Shown here one piece after another: positions 20,601 through 33,830 of a DNA stretch of 64,000 nt. Position 1 is the first letter of the stretch; every line of letters starts with the position of its first letter. The notes below the pieces were generated by a model. The model made no database searches, was not told the DNA's origin, and saw nothing but the letters and a program-made list of their open reading frames with translations. Made by a program: the position numbers and the translations under genes. Location: contig NW_024725521.1 of NCBI RefSeq assembly GCF_018991925.1, forward strand, positions 1,054,001-1,118,000, in the 5' to 3' direction. The stretch is from Homarus americanus (lineage: Eukaryota; Arthropoda; Malacostraca; Decapoda; Nephropidae).

Positions 20601-22984
20601 TTTCTTGGTGTGTGTGCGTGCATGCGTGTGTGTGCATGTGCGTGTGTGTTCATTCATTCCCCAGGGCAGGGCAGACAGGATGAAAGGAAACATTTTGAGT
20701 GCGGTACTAAACAGCATATCCTATTTGCCTTTCTCCTGTATCCAGTATAATTTGATTGTGGCAAAGTGCAACTCGTTAGATTAAAACACTGGGATGTCTT
20801 ACTCAGTAATTTGCAGTCTGCTATTGTTTAGGTTTTGTACAGTTGCCCACAAGTATAGTGTTTGCCACCAAGGGGTGGAACACTTAGCCTGTAGGCAGCT
20901 GTACTTGTGTATGTAGCTGCTAGATACTCCACAGTATTGTGACTACTGTACCATTGTTTTATAGCAGAGTAATATGTTTGAGAACAGTGATGTGCAGTAC
21001 TGTACATGTTGATTTATTTCCTGGTGCTGTACATTATATCATAAAATATTTTTTTAACTATTTTGTTTCCAAATTATATACTGTACAAACTTAAGATGAT
21101 GACCTCATGGTCGGAGGTAACTTTGCAGAATTAAGTTTTCCTACTAAAATACTTTGTATGGGATATTTGACACAAATCTCAGTATTTTCAAGAGTGGAAA
21201 TTGGATTATATAGTTTCTATCTATAGGTGCTTTAATAGTTATGCAAGTAAAGTTTGCTTATTCTTCTCCCTTTAGCTGTACTTTATCTATCAGCTGATTG
21301 GCTGTGCCGACTATTTATTAATCAAATTCTGAAGTAGAGATGATAGGTTTGCCATCACCCAATATGTTTATTCATGCAAGTGGTAACTCTGATACATCAT
21401 AATTCATAGTTAATTAACCAGCAATCCCTCTGCCATTGCCATACATTGTTTGGCTAACCATAATTAATTAACAAATTGCCTTACATTTTATGCAAGTGAT
21501 GACAAGTTGACACAACAGGAAGGACCACCACTGTACCTAGGGTGGCACCATGTACAGTATACATTCCATTAAATTATTTAAACTTTGTTTGCTCTTTTAA
21601 ATTGAAGATTAGAAAGGTCACTGTGAAGGTTCTGTACCCATAATCAAAACAGTTTACTTGGTTAAATGGCTGTACTGTACTGTACATGGAAACAAAATCC
21701 TTAACCATAGATTTACCATTTCTACATTTCACTATTGTTGCGCACGTCATACGGGAGTGCTCTTTTATAATTGGTTTTGGCACTTTTTGTCTTGCGGAAG
21801 GACTGAGAGAGTAAATACTGAAAAATATGGTTACAGTACTGTATATCCTGTATTGCATACATCTTACAGCCATCCTTACAGATGTTTTATTTTTATTTTT
21901 TACCGGGGGTATTTATTTTATTATTTTTTTTCACTGTTGCTTTTACTACAACCTGTGCTACATACTGTTCATTTGACTTGGATCTTTGCCAAAATGTTTC
22001 ATCATATAGGTTCTACAGTAACTTGGACTTATTGGTCAAAAACTGAAAAAAAAATTTGGATGGTTTTAAGTACTACAGTATATCATACCTACAGTGAAGG
22101 TATGACCACCAGCTGTGTCATCTCTTATATTGATATAGTATTTTGCTTTTGTACTGTCAGATTGGACTCTCTCCCCAGGTGTGGAAGTCATAGTGCTGTA
22201 CATCTTCACAGGATCTTAGCAGTTATTACAGTAATGTTTGCGAGGCCAGTTTTATTTATATTTTTTTAATTCACCACCCTAATTAAGTTACTGGTTGTTA
22301 ATGAAAACATAATTAGTTCTTTGGCTATTTTGGTCACGTGAGAAAATACTGAAATGTAATGTGGAAGAGAGTTTTGGGTCATGTATTGTTTTAGCTGGAG
22401 ATGATTATGTTTATTTTAGCTGTATTCTGTGATCTATAATTTTTTTTTTTTTAAATTAATTTGCAACATTCCTCTTATTTTTTTATATTTTTATTATGAT
22501 AAGTGTTTACACTTTTATTACAAATTTATTTAGGCAGTTTATAAAGCCAGAAAATTTTTTTTCATTTTGGCAGTTGCTCTGAGAAACACGTCCCTTTATC
22601 AAGGACCTTTGGCTTCCTTTTCCAACATTTTTTATTTTAATTCTTTTCTATAATTCCTGGAATTTTAATGATTACTTGAAGTCACTTACCAATGATATCG
22701 GAGCTACATTTTCCACCTTGTCAGTGTAACTCGAGTTGTCCAAGTTGTGTGTTAAAACAAAATACTGTAAGTGAGGCAGACTTATGTTTGGACATGATGG
22801 CAAGGAAGACAGTCATATGATGCCTGGAAGGTGGTTAGCCTCAGAGGCCAGCTGGTAATTGGTCATGCTGCCTGGGGACACTTGATCTAATTTGCCTTGG
22901 GCTTTGCAGCTGTTGTATCAATTATCTCTTCATGTAAATCTAAGATACTCTGTAGCCTTTTAGACACAGGAATATCCACATATA
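20601..22984. other. AT-rich non-coding sequence
   Basis: It begins with a TG/CG-alternating microsatellite (20608-20650). The rest, including a 203-codon frame at 21658-22269 and poly(T) near 22440, shows no domain, splice or repeat boundary that I can support. Confidence 0.4.
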
Positions 22985-23552
22985 CAGGCATCCCCCGGGC
23001 TATGGAGGGTATGTGTCCTTGAAAATTTGTCCGTAGCTTGAAATTCCGTAACGCAAAACCAATTTTCCAATTGACTTCCATTATATAATATAATTGGAGG
23101 TGCGTTCCCAAGGAAATATTTTTGGCAAAAAGACTTAATACAAGCACATTTATGAATGAAAGTAATCTTTTTTTAACACATACATTGATTATTTTATGAT
23201 ATAATATGATAATAAATATACAAAACACTTGAATTTAACGTACCACAAACCATGTTGGGTGCTGTGTTAGGTGAGGTAAGGTGGTGCAATCTGAGTTACT
23301 GGGAGGGAGACGGAGGGGCACTATTGGCTCCTGCCTCACCCTGTACAGTATTGTACCAACCACCAAGAAACTCGCAAAATAAATTTTATAATTTCTGTGA
23401 AATATTTTTTTTTCTAATAGTATTGAAAAAAAAATTAACTTAAAAATTTACCTAATTTCCGTAAGGGCGAATTTTTTGTCCGTATCTCGAATTTATTGGT
23501 CATAATTTACAAAATCCGGAAGAGCGAATTTTCGTAACCTGGGGGGTGCCTG
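22985..23552. mobile_element. TA-flanked MITE, 568 bp
   Basis: The left end is CAGGCATCCCCCGGGCTATG and the right end, reverse-complemented, is CAGGCACCCCCCAGGTTACG. TA is at 22983-22984 and 23553-23554. Sub-terminal repeats resemble each other ('gtccgtagcttgaaattccg' on the left, 'gtccgtatctcgaatttatt' on the right). No coding content. Confidence 0.8.
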
Positions 23553-25289
23553 TATAATAAATGGTTTGGTGTTATGGGGGATTACCTTACCCTTCATGGG
23601 CTAGGAAAATGGATACATTCTAAACTAAATTACACAAAGATGGTTTTAATTTTTTTTCCCCCCTACATTCAGAACTAAGTGTAGGGCCACATACAGTAAG
23701 CTTGGTTCCTAACATTTGGTGGTGTTGGTGCAGTATGTGATGGCATTATACAATATGCTGCTTTAGTTTGTGGGTTCCTTGTCGTGGTGTTTGTGAGAGA
23801 TTTTTGTCATAGTATCATTCATTGATGGTTTTCTACACTTTTAGAATAGGTTCCTATAATAGAATTTGGCTTCCGTGCAGATATATTGTAGTGCAGTTAG
23901 GTGTGCCGTACATTTTAATTTTGAGGCATTAATTTAATTTGTTAACCATGTGTAAATACATATTAATACTTACATGAACTGTCATTTTATGTCATTATGA
24001 TAAGTTAAATGTGAAAGTATATTTAGTGAAGTACTCTTTGTACAATTATTGTATGACCAAAAAGTTTTGAATGCTAAGTATATTCATGCTACAGTATTTT
24101 GCAAACATGATGAATGATCTCTCAGACACTTGGAGTCATTAGTTGCATTACTCATCTTGTAGTGTACTTAATGTTAACTAGATAGGTTGATGAGCAGGTT
24201 TCTGCTACTACTACAAATATTGCTCTAACTCCACTTGTTGTGAGATAATGACTGATGGGGAAAAATCATGATTTGCATTTTCTTAAAATAAATCCAGAAT
24301 CCCAAAACTGATGCTGGTTTTATTTCAGTTTCTCAAAGCTTGGTGCACCTATTTTTCACACTACTTAACCAAAAACAAAGATGAAGGAAATGTCCATATC
24401 ATTACCTAAATATAGAAGTGTTTTTTTAACAATTATTTTTATTTATTTTTTCTTTCTCATGGCTATAGTCATGAGTATCACTTTTCCTTTCAACAATGGT
24501 ATAACTAGTCAGGGATGTTTAGATGATGTTGGATGCATTGTGGCAGTGTTTTAACTATGCCACCTTTGCCTCCAGCCAGGAATCTATCCGGGGTCATTGA
24601 TGTAAAGGATCTTCTTTCATGCCATTATCCTTTGCAGACACATCCATATTACTCATTCTTTCATTTTTTTTGATGCATCAGGATGTACAATACATTTTTA
24701 ACATATGAAGTTTGTGCTGGTAGTACTTGCTGAATACTGTACTGTAGTCACTTTCTTGGGGCAGTGATGCACATATCAAGCTGAGTTTCATAGTTTCACT
24801 GGGTGTAATGTTGCATATTTTTTTATTATTATTGGTGGTGACAATATAAGCTAGTTACCTATTATCTTGCGAACCTTTGATAAAACTGCAGCCATCTCCA
24901 ATTAGGGGGTGTTCACATGGGCGCAAAAGATCATTTTTAAAACTGAAAGCAAATCATGATTTTTTTCATCTTGTTTTTTCTGTGGTATAATGATGAGGAA
25001 CATTCTTGTATATAAACCTGTTGAGGAGGAAGGCTATACTGTTGATAGGTTCTCCATCATTTTATATCTGTAACAAGCTTTGCAGATTTAATGATTCCTT
25101 TGTAGTCAGATCTAAATAAATGGCACTACTGCAGAAGAACCTTCATTTTGCATCTATTGTTTAGAAGTATTTGTTGTGCAGTACAGTACAAATATGATTT
25201 ACCCATATTTACATGTAACAAAACTTATATGTATTAATAATGGAAAGTCTGAAAATCTTACAAACAACCTAAATCACATTTTACTTGTA
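23553..25289. other. AT-rich non-coding sequence
   Basis: No exon, defined repeat or RNA gene recognised. Confidence 0.4.
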
Positions 25290-25741
25290 CAGTACTGTGA
25301 TATCCCTGTTAGCCAGAGCAATTGATGCAGAGCATTTACTGGGCTCAGAGGTTCCGAGTAACGAGACGACTCAAACCTGGAAAAATTCTTCGTCCCCAGA
25401 ATTTTTCTCGAAACTTACTTGGAAAAGTGTTTCAGAATTTTCCGTAAATTGTGCATTGTTTCCCCTGGAATTTACTCCCAAACATGGCAGAAAAAAATGG
25501 AGAGAGTTTCCCAAATTTTCTTAGAATTTTCCAGATTTACACATTACAGTACTGTATTTCATCCTTGGAATTTGTTCCCAGACCCTGGGAAAAAAATCTT
25601 GAATTTTTCTTAGGATTTTACAGAAAATATGCCTGATTTTTAACCTTGGAAAATCGTTCATAAACCTGGAATTGATAGAAAAATTCCAACCAAATTTCAG
25701 TTCCGGTTATTGTAGAGTTCCGAGTAACGGAGATAATACTG
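25290..25741. mobile_element. TA-flanked MITE, 452 bp
   Basis: TA (25288-25289) precedes a CAG start; a second TA (25742-25743) follows the CTG end. The terminal match is diverged: TGATATCCCTGTTAGCCAGA on the left against TATTATCTCCGTTACTCGGA on the reverse-complemented right. 'ggttccgagtaacgagac' (25350) and 'agttccgagtaacggaga' (25716) are internal direct copies. Several 'ccctggaattt' words are tandemly dispersed. Confidence 0.5.
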
Positions 25742-25908
25742 TACGGTATTTTATTGTTTGGTACAGGTGGGTAACTGACGACTGCCAAATTTTGTACATA
25801 ACTTGGTTCACAATTCTTAATGCATGCCATTCAGCCTTTAACTTGTACCAACCTTGGATGGAACACTGGCCTTTTGTTTTATTTTACAGTATTTTATTTT
25901 TGTATTTA

Positions 25909-26202
25909 CAGCTCCTCCCAGACTTAGGACCTACTCGACTTACAACCACCTCAGTCGTACCAAAATTTTGTCAAATTATGAATTTTCGAGTCCCAACGTC
26001 AGTGATTGCGCTGTGTACTGACAAAATTTTCATTTGTAATTAACTTTAAAATGGCTGGCAAGTTTAAAAGTGAGAGTTTTGTGGTGCTGAGAAGAAAAAG
26101 AGACACCCATTTTAGATTTTCTATGTACAGTATTATTTAATCATTTTCGACTTACGACCTGGATTTGGGTCCCTAACCCCGTCGTAAGTCGGGGAGGAGC
26201 TG
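25909..26202. mobile_element. 300-bp MITE family, copy 1
   Basis: CAGCTCCTCCCAGACTTAGG at the left and CAGCTCCTCCCCGACTTACG (reverse complement) at the right, with TA at 25907-25908 and 26203-26204. The centre shares long blocks with copies 2 and 3 ('gagacacccattttagattt', 'ttgcgctgtgtactgacaaa'), in opposite orientation. Confidence 0.85.
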
Positions 26203-26268
26203 TATTTATTTTATTGATTTCTTTATTTATTTATTTTTCGTGGCAGTGAGATACTGTACAGGCACCCC

Positions 26269-26350
26269 CAGTGCCGGATTAACCATGAGGTACTTGAGGC
26301 ACTGGCCTCAGGCCCCCCGACTCTAAGGGGCCCCCAAATCCAAACATTCT
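26269..26350 (+). repeat. Possible terminus of a hAT-like element
   Basis: CAGTGCCGGATTAACCATGA followed by a GGCC-rich block (CTGGCCTCAGGCCCCC) resembles a widespread repeat terminus. No matching right end is found, and the assignment is weak. Confidence 0.3.
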
Positions 26351-26527
26351 CGAAGTTGAAGTGCATAAAACATGAACTTCGTTCAACGATGTCCTAGCAA
26401 AGTCTCAATTTTCTGTCTCTTATGAACATGTATGTAACATGACATGAAATGGTAAAGAGTTCACCAAAAACATTTCATGTCCTTTCTTCATGCACGGCAG
26501 CATGGTTGTTTTACATGGATACAAGTA

Positions 26528-26817
26528 CAGTCTCTCCTCGACTTATGACGGGGTTCCGTCCCGACGACCAGGTCATAAGTCGAAAAGGCGAAAATAATAC
26601 ATAAAAATTCTAAAATGGGTGTCTCTTTTTCTTCTCAGCACCACGAGAACTCTCACTTTTATGCTTGTCAGCCATTTTAAAGGGAATTGCAAACGAAAAT
26701 TTTGTCAGTACACAGCGCGATCACTTATGTCGGGACTTGAAAATAAATAATGTGAAAAATATTTTATACGACCATCGCCGTTGTGTGTCCGGGTTGTCGT
26801 AAGTCGAGGAGAGACTG
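26528..26817. mobile_element. 300-bp MITE family, copy 2
   Basis: The ends are CAGTCTCTCCTCGACTTATG and, reverse-complemented, CAGTCTCTCCTCGACTTACG, with TA at 26526-26527 and 26818-26819. The two termini match at 19 of 20 positions, the best in the family, suggesting the most recent insertion of the three copies. The interior is shared with 25909-26202 and 47705-48019. Confidence 0.9.
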
Positions 26818-29297
26818 TATTACATAAAACCTTGAAAGTATGATGTGGTAGACATGGGTGATCGAGGCATTGTGTTTTAGCTACTGACTGACAGTAGCCA
26901 ACATCACTGATAATGTTATATTAAAAGTAATACAGTATAAAATACACTGCCATTTTACTTTTGATCATCGGTAAATTGTGTAGTTCATGAAGGATATGCA
27001 CATAGAGATGCCATATAATGGATTGTTTACATACTGGGATTTCTGGCACACACGTGTCTCCGACGTTGCCACATAACCTGGTTCAGCAAAACTGTCTGCC
27101 ACAGGACTTTTGGCAGGGACTGTACATAGAGTAATAACAAAGTACATAATATTGTAATAAATAAATGTGGCACTGCGAGGCGAGTTGATGATGCGATGGG
27201 TAGCGTGATGAGGGGAGAGATGAGGTGACAGGGTTCTTACACAACACACAGATAATAGCATTACTTACTAAACCATTGTCTTATAACATTTTAATTTCTA
27301 ATTCTATTTTTAAAGTAAATGTTACATGATGATTTAGTTTGGCTACTTTTGCACTTAGACAACTGATCAGTGGATAAATGAGGGCATATGGAGACGCATT
27401 ATACGCGACTATAAATACAGTATACAGTATTATTTACTAAGTGCTCAAGACTGATCCTGTGGTAAGCACCAACCCTCGTGAGCAGTGACAACAACGGTGC
27501 TTGAGAGATGGTGAGTGCTGGCAACATTGTTAGGGAGAGTGGGTCAGCGGGACCAATCAGTTGTTACCGCTCTATAAACAAGAGACTGATACTATTCTAC
27601 GGTGCAGTGGCACATCTGCTATTAACTGTGGGCTTTTGGAGGAAAAATTCATTGTTTTTCGATCATGTTTTATTAACCCGGCACCAAATGAACCCAAATA
27701 ATATGGGAATTATAGTGAAATTGCATAATGTTGTTTTAAAGGGATCGCATGCAGCTGAATGGAAGATGGTTATTTGTCCTCCCTCCCTCCCTCCCTCTTC
27801 CGCCACCTCATCTCACCGGCTACACATCAAACATAGTGTTGTACAATATTTTAATATACTGTAATTCATATTCTATTCCTATAATCCATTCATCTCAATC
27901 AATTTCATAATATGTATATTCCTATAATAATAATAATCGACTTCTCAGAACCGCTCAGTTATTTCAGATTCATTCTGAATTCAAATTGTTAATTCATCTT
28001 GGAAAAAAAATCTATTTATAATTATCCAAAGTAACGAGGGTACAGTGCACTGTATTAGCACCAGGCACTGTAGAGGAGGAAAGGTTGATAAAGAGAAAGT
28101 GTAAGGCTTAGGAGGAGAAAGGGTAGACAAAGAACAAGGTGGATAGGCACCATGAAAAGAGCGGAGAATGGATGACAGCAACAGAGGAGCAGTCCAGATG
28201 GAAGAGGATTGTGGAGTGAGCCTGACTCTAAAAGGTTCATAAGGTGAATATTCCTTGGGACTGAAGGTCTTAAGATTGTTGAAATAACACTCAATAATAA
28301 TGTCAAACTTACCTTGAGATGCTTCCTGAACTAAATACATTCACTTAGCCTCAGTTAGGGGGACAAAATTTACTTCCTGAATCTTTACAAAGATTCTCCA
28401 CCATTGTTGGTGATGTGGAGGAGCACCAAAGATTCTCCACCATTGTTGATGTGATGTGGAGGAACACCAGTGATACTTCTCTCATCCTGGGAGGTGATTG
28501 GGGGTTGTGCGTGTGTGCATGCATACATGTGTGTGTGCATGCATGCGTGCTCACAAAGTACCACCATAGCCTATTTCATCCACTCAGTAAGGTGTTGAGC
28601 TGTAATGAATTGAAGCATCTCCAGTAATCTATGGATCTTCCGTTTCATTTTGTGGTGTCGCCTGTCTGTTACTTCACCTCAAATTATTTCTTTACCTAAA
28701 GTACTTGTTAGTGGTGTAGTTAGGACACACTTCTAACTCCTCTGCTCATTGTGATGGGTCTTGAGCCAGAGCATGTGATAGAGACTGTGGTCAACACCCA
28801 GGAGTCGTCCAGAAGGTAGGAGCTGGGGTTATTATTGGTCACTAAACCACTTGCCACCTTTCCTCTCTACCTCAGCCAGTCTTCAGGTAATTGTTTATAT
28901 CTAAAATTTTAGTGATATACATTATTAACTAATATTTTGATAGAAAAAAGCATTGACTGGTAACATGTGCATGGGATTGTGGATAGTAACCCAAAATTAC
29001 TTGCAGGTATAAGTTTAAGGGCCATTTACTATTGGTGTAACAGGAGATGAAATGTTGGCACTCATAAACAACTTGTTCAAATTAATGAGACACATTGTCA
29101 TACTTCACCAGTTTCTGATTGCATTTAGTCCATAAGGTAATATCCTACATACTGTAAGGTACTGAAGCTTTTAAGTACAGTATACTGTACTGTATAATGT
29201 TTGTAGAAACTTCATGTAAATTTATTGCTCAGAGATCATTTATAAAGTTTGTGTGTGAATCTGTGAATCATAAAGAAAAAACTACTGTGCATTTCAG
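26818..29297. other. Non-coding sequence upstream of the Met-rich exon
   Basis: It contains a two-copy direct repeat around 28390-28465 ('caaagattctccaccattgt' twice, 48-52 bp apart) and a TG/CATG-rich stretch at 28503-28552. Frames at 27508-27864 and 27981-28340 are not supported. It ends in a short acceptor (GCATTTCAG) at 29297. Confidence 0.4.
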
Positions 29298-29570
29298 AAT
29301 CCCTCTCCAATATATGGTGATATGGGGATGATGGGTAGAGGATCACCAGCCGGGGGCATCCCTAACAGTGCTGGTCTCCCAGCTGGCAGCCCTAACATGG
29401 CAGCACTAAGCCCAGGTGGTCGTGCAGGTATGGCCAACCTTGGTGGTCCAGCTATGGCGGCTATGGCTGCAATGGCATCTGGCAGTGGTGGAGGACCCGG
29501 TGTGCATGGCGGGGCACATGGGAATATGAAAATGCCTCGTTATATGCCGCCAAGTATGCTACAGCAACAG
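29298..29570 (+). CDS. Internal exon of a Met/Gly/Ala/Pro-rich protein
   Basis: It is bounded by TTTCAG|AAT and CAACAG|GTAATT, exactly 91 codons, phase 0 at both ends. The peptide starts NPSPIYGDMGMMGRGSPAGG, continues with low-complexity Gly/Ala/Met repeats (AMAAMAAMAS) and ends MKMPRYMPPSMLQQQ. Local GC content is much higher than the surrounding sequence and the frame has no stops. No folded domain is visible. Such tails occur in RNA-binding and chromatin proteins; I do not recognise the protein. It joins in phase to the terminal exon at 33831, and upstream could follow 10817 or 124. Confidence 0.75.
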
Positions 29571-30159
29571 GTAATTTATTCTTGTGTCTTATTTATTTTT
29601 GCCTTTCCAAAGGAAAAACCGAAATATACTTACTGTATCTTTTTGTGTTCTAAGTAATGGTCATTCAACAAGTAACCTAAGACATTTTCCCCATTTGGTA
29701 GATCCTACCATGCCTGAGGGACTTTGTATAATATCATGATGGTTGTATTCTATCTGGACTTATTTATTTAGACGTCATAATTCACAATACTATTAACTGA
29801 AAGAAAATATACTTGTTTTCGTATTTTCACCTACCATGTAATATTCAATTCAGGAAAACCCTGAGATGCGATATTTCACTTTAACGGTGATTATAAATTA
29901 ATACCATATACGATCAAAACATCTCGCTTTAACCATGTCCATCAAATAGCCATTGGTTGGGTAGTTTATATACTGAAATTAATTGCTGTCTTGCAAGGAT
30001 TCCAGTAATGCAAGTTATATTTTTCTACATCAAGTCAGTGACTTTTTATAAGCAAACAATATTTAACCCTATGCACTGAGCATAGCTTACACTTGTCACT
30101 ACCTTCACTTGTCAGCCTACCTACACGCCACCACACGGCCAACCCGTGCACTACAGCCT

Positions 30160-30870
30160 TGTTTGATTCTCTGTCAATCGTAAACCCTCCATCGCAAGGA
30201 TCCGCGATTATTGGTCAGCATCGTATTTTGTATTTATCATCAGTATTTTTTTTTCTTATATAGTGAGAGGACTGCACTAACATTTAGACTGAACTGTGTT
30301 ATAGTGACTGAAGTGATATTTTCTGTGTTTTTGTGACTGTAAAGTGCATCGACTCGGTTGTTTTGAAAATGTGAGCAGTGTCGGCCGCTATCATAATTTT
30401 TTTATCATTGGTCACTGATTTTGTGTCAAGGGATTTTGCTCTATTTTTGTGACTGTGAAGTGAGCAGTGTAACTTTGAAAATGTCTGGGAAGGCCAAGGC
30501 ATCCAAGACAACCATGTCTCTGAGGTGAAGCTTGATATTGTTAAGCAGCATGAGACACCCCAGAGGCTGTGTGGGAGTCAAAGTAATTTCTCCACTCCAC
30601 CTACAAGAGTCCTCTTAGCCTCGAAGGGGACATGTGATGATGACTAGACATGTACAATATGATGTGGTGAGTGTTCTTTAACTTGTTTTTTACTGATAGT
30701 AGTAGTTTAGGAATTTTTTTGTCCGTGATACATGTGTGTTCAGGGACTGGTTGGGAACGTATGCCATTGGACCCCATATTATAATGCTCCCTGTCTACGA
30801 TATTTCTCCTAGCGATGGGTTTTCAGGAACATAACCCCATCACTTGTATGGCCCTAAACGTGTTTCTAAT
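30160..30870 (+). pseudogene. Decayed Tigger remnant with transposase start
   Basis: At 30481 a frame starts MSGKAKASKTT and, after a shift, continues with EVKLDIVKQHE, the opening of the Tigger pogo-type HTH, but soon runs into stops. The flanking 'acgatatttctcctagcgat' and 'gggttttcaggaacataacc' words resemble Tigger sub-terminal sequence. Exact ends were not found. Confidence 0.5.
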
Positions 30871-32217
30871 GATCAGTAAACCTTTCTCCCTCTGACATAT
30901 CATTAAATAAATTTATTTTATATATTACATACATAAAAAAGTACAACACATTTTGAATACTTTACTGACCAGCCCAGTTATGATTTTCATCATCTTTATC
31001 TTCCCTCTCGACTCTCCCCTTGGTACTTCACAGCAGATGGTGATGAATGAATGAAGATTAATCTGTAGCGAACTGTTGATTCGTTCATCCCATATGCCCT
31101 GCATGCCACATACCTCATGCCACTATGGAGTTTCTTCATTACTTTGACTTTCTCGACTTAAGTCAACACTTTTCTATCTCTCTTAGTCTTCTTTGGTGTG
31201 TTACCGCCCTTATCACCACCTTTAGAAGGACGTTTTGGAGCCGTGATGGGATTTTACGAACACAAAACACACGGGTCGCGCGAGATGAATACAGTGGTGT
31301 AATGAGGGGGGTTAAGACAGAAAGTATAGACAGATATTATAGTAGAGGGGTTGTGAAGAGAAGAAGTTTGGCAGCGTGGCTGGTTGGTTATTGAGGTGTT
31401 TATTATACTCGTAGGGGGGAATCTTTCTAAACACCACTTTCAATACAACTGAATGGCATGGACACATTAATAAATCAATATATCGAAGTTACTAGACACT
31501 GACTCTCTGACACAAACGTGGAATTGATACACTTCCCACCATAAGTAACTCGCCCCTGCATCACTCTGGCAAAGACTCACGTGTGACCTGAGGGAGACCG
31601 AGCAGGTGCTGTTGATGGGAGTACTGGACTATGTCTCCTGTGGGAGACTCTGTTAGCTGGAGACGCGGTGCTGGGGAGGGAAGTCTCCCTCTGGGGAGGA
31701 ATTATCGGCACCCTCCCTATTACAATAATAATCCGAATGCGACTGTCCTTTGGAGGGAGCTGCAGGGCCTATATATTGACGATCTCCAGCCGGAAGGTGT
31801 TGTCACTAATCTGGGTGTGTCTGGTCAGGTGACAGGGTGTGCTGGGTGGAGGGTAGCTTCTTGAGTAACACGGCCATATTGCCGGGTTAAGTTAATCGCT
31901 GGCGGTGAGAACTCTTGGTCAATGAGACTGACCTCTCTTGGGTCAGGTCTGGACAGCTGTGTTTGCCCAGATGTAGTTTCTTGAGTAACACGGTCATAAC
32001 GCCGGGTTAACTCTGTCCGTGACCTCTCCTGGGTCAGGTCTTACTGTCACTGTAGGGTGTGTCAACCTATGTGGGTTACCACGTGGGCATCTACTTACTG
32101 TTATATGTGTTGTAATTCTCTGGGCTGTAAGCTATGGTCTGATAAACAATCATTACACTGGTTTCTTTTGGAAACTCGTTCGCACGCACAATTCAACTGC
32201 ATACGAAATCATTAATA

Positions 32218-33302
32218 CAGTGAACCCTTGAAGATCCGGACTAAAAGGGGGCACCACCTGTTTTGAAAAGCCGATTGTCTGAATTTTCCAGCAAATAATA
32301 AATGATATAAGAAACACCAAAAATACAGTACTAATGTAGTTTCACTTACCCTATGCTGTGGGTAGATGAGTTTGTGTTGCTGTGATCATATAGTGGGACT
32401 GAGAACAACTTATTATTCTGAGTCAGAGGAGCTTTGAATGGAATACCCAAATACTGAGTCTGTTTATTAGCAGCTTCAGCAATCTCCACGCCACGAACTT
32501 TAACCTCACGCACGCTGCTGAACAAACCACTTGTACACTGCTTCTTCCAACTCTTTATCCTTCGGCACTTTCATATGCTTCCTTGCACTAGCTGCACTGG
32601 CACCATCAACATCATACTTCAGTGCAAATGTGGTCAGTTTATCCTTGGCCTTGCGTATGTCTGACAGTTTGTTTCTTCACGCCGTATTCATCACAGACGC
32701 GAGCCACAGACACACCAGATTCTAGCTTCTTTATTAACTCAAGCTTCTGCACAACAGGTAAATGTACAGGCTTTCCCTTCACTCCACCACTTGCTTTAGA
32801 TGCCATGATTAATAACTAAGGCACTATGTATTGTCAGTAAACATAATACTGTACACAGTAATTCCAGTGATACTGAATATGGCAGGGACAAGCGACACTT
32901 TACTACACCGGCTGATGCGCTAACTAGCCGACCCAGGCGTACGCTCAAAATACATTTCTTGTAGTCTAATTTGAAAACGGTGACAGACACAGTGATAAAC
33001 AAAATATATAAACAATGCATTTACGTACAATAACAATAAGAAACATTATATCATTACTAGAGTGAATGAAATAATATTCCCACAAACAACAATTGACAAC
33101 TGTTTATGTTTCCCACCTCCTCAGGCACCTGTGTCCAAGCAACTGACGGGTCAAGCAGCGCCTATGGACCTAAAATGTTCTTTGCTCTGGTTTGCGAATG
33201 TTTCTTAGGGAAGCTTCTAGGAGGCTTCTTAGCCCAGAACCCCCAAAAAATTTTGTCCAGATCTTCCGGATTTCCCGGGTCCGGTTCTTTGAGGGTTTAC
33301 TG
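32218..33302. mobile_element. TA-flanked Tigger derivative, 1.1 kb
   Basis: The left end is CAGTGAACCCTTGAAGATCC and the right end, reverse-complemented, is CAGTAAACCCTCAAAGAACC. TA is at 32216-32217 and 33303-33304. It carries a frameshifted minus-strand transposase N-terminus (32400-32806). It sits inside the last intron of the Met-rich gene. Confidence 0.8.
32400..32806 (-). pseudogene. Tigger transposase N-terminal fragment, frameshifted
   Basis: Reading the minus strand from the ATG at 32806: MASKASGGVKGKPVHLPVVQ, then KLELIKKLESGVSVARVCDE and YGVKKQT, the pogo-type HTH. The frame then shifts; later residues in other frames still match the family (KAKDKLTTFALKYDVD and a KWFVQ-like block towards 32520). 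The catalytic domain is missing. It is a pseudogene within the element at 32218-33302. Confidence 0.75.
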
Positions 33303-33830
33303 TACCTGTTGCAATGAAAATATATTTCAGATGAAAATTCACGAATAGTCAAAACTGCAAATAAAATCCACTAAAAACCAGGGTGCACTGTATCCCTCAA
33401 TATACACACCCCAGTAAGCAAAAATAGATTTTAACAAAGTCATTTTTTACATCTCTCTTTCTTTATACAAAAGCAAACTTTCACCTTAATAAATGATACT
33501 GTATCATATTTTTACACCATTTTTCATTAAAGAATGTAATCTTTTAGCTGTCACAAGGTCAAGATGGCTGCCAGAGATGTGCAGACATGTTTATGCTCTA
33601 CTGCACAATGTTCATCTCCTTCATTGTGAAAACTCCCGGTTCACCCAAAAAAATTCCCTCCCTGGAACAAAACCCCCAATAATACATAGGCTCTACCATT
33701 TTTTATTTAAACAAATGAATTTCCAGGAATGCAACCCCTTTGTGTATGAGGGGATACCTGTAATACTGTACTGGAAGTTTTCCTTATACTGTACCTGTAC
33801 TGAAAGGATGAATTTTACTCCTAACAGCAG

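Larger units (their letters stand above)
29571..33830. other. Last intron of the Met-rich gene
   Basis: It carries a decayed Tigger (about 30160-30870) and a TA-flanked Tigger derivative (32218-33302). At 31855-32050 two copies of a block containing 'cttgagtaacacggycata' and 'gccgggttaa' lie about 125 bp apart. The rest is unassigned. Confidence 0.6.

Noticed and set aside
21658..22269. 203-codon open frame on the plus strand
   Set aside because: No domain, no splice sites, composition like its AT-rich surroundings.
27508..27864. 118-codon open frame
   Set aside because: It includes a CCCT run and lacks similarity or splice support.
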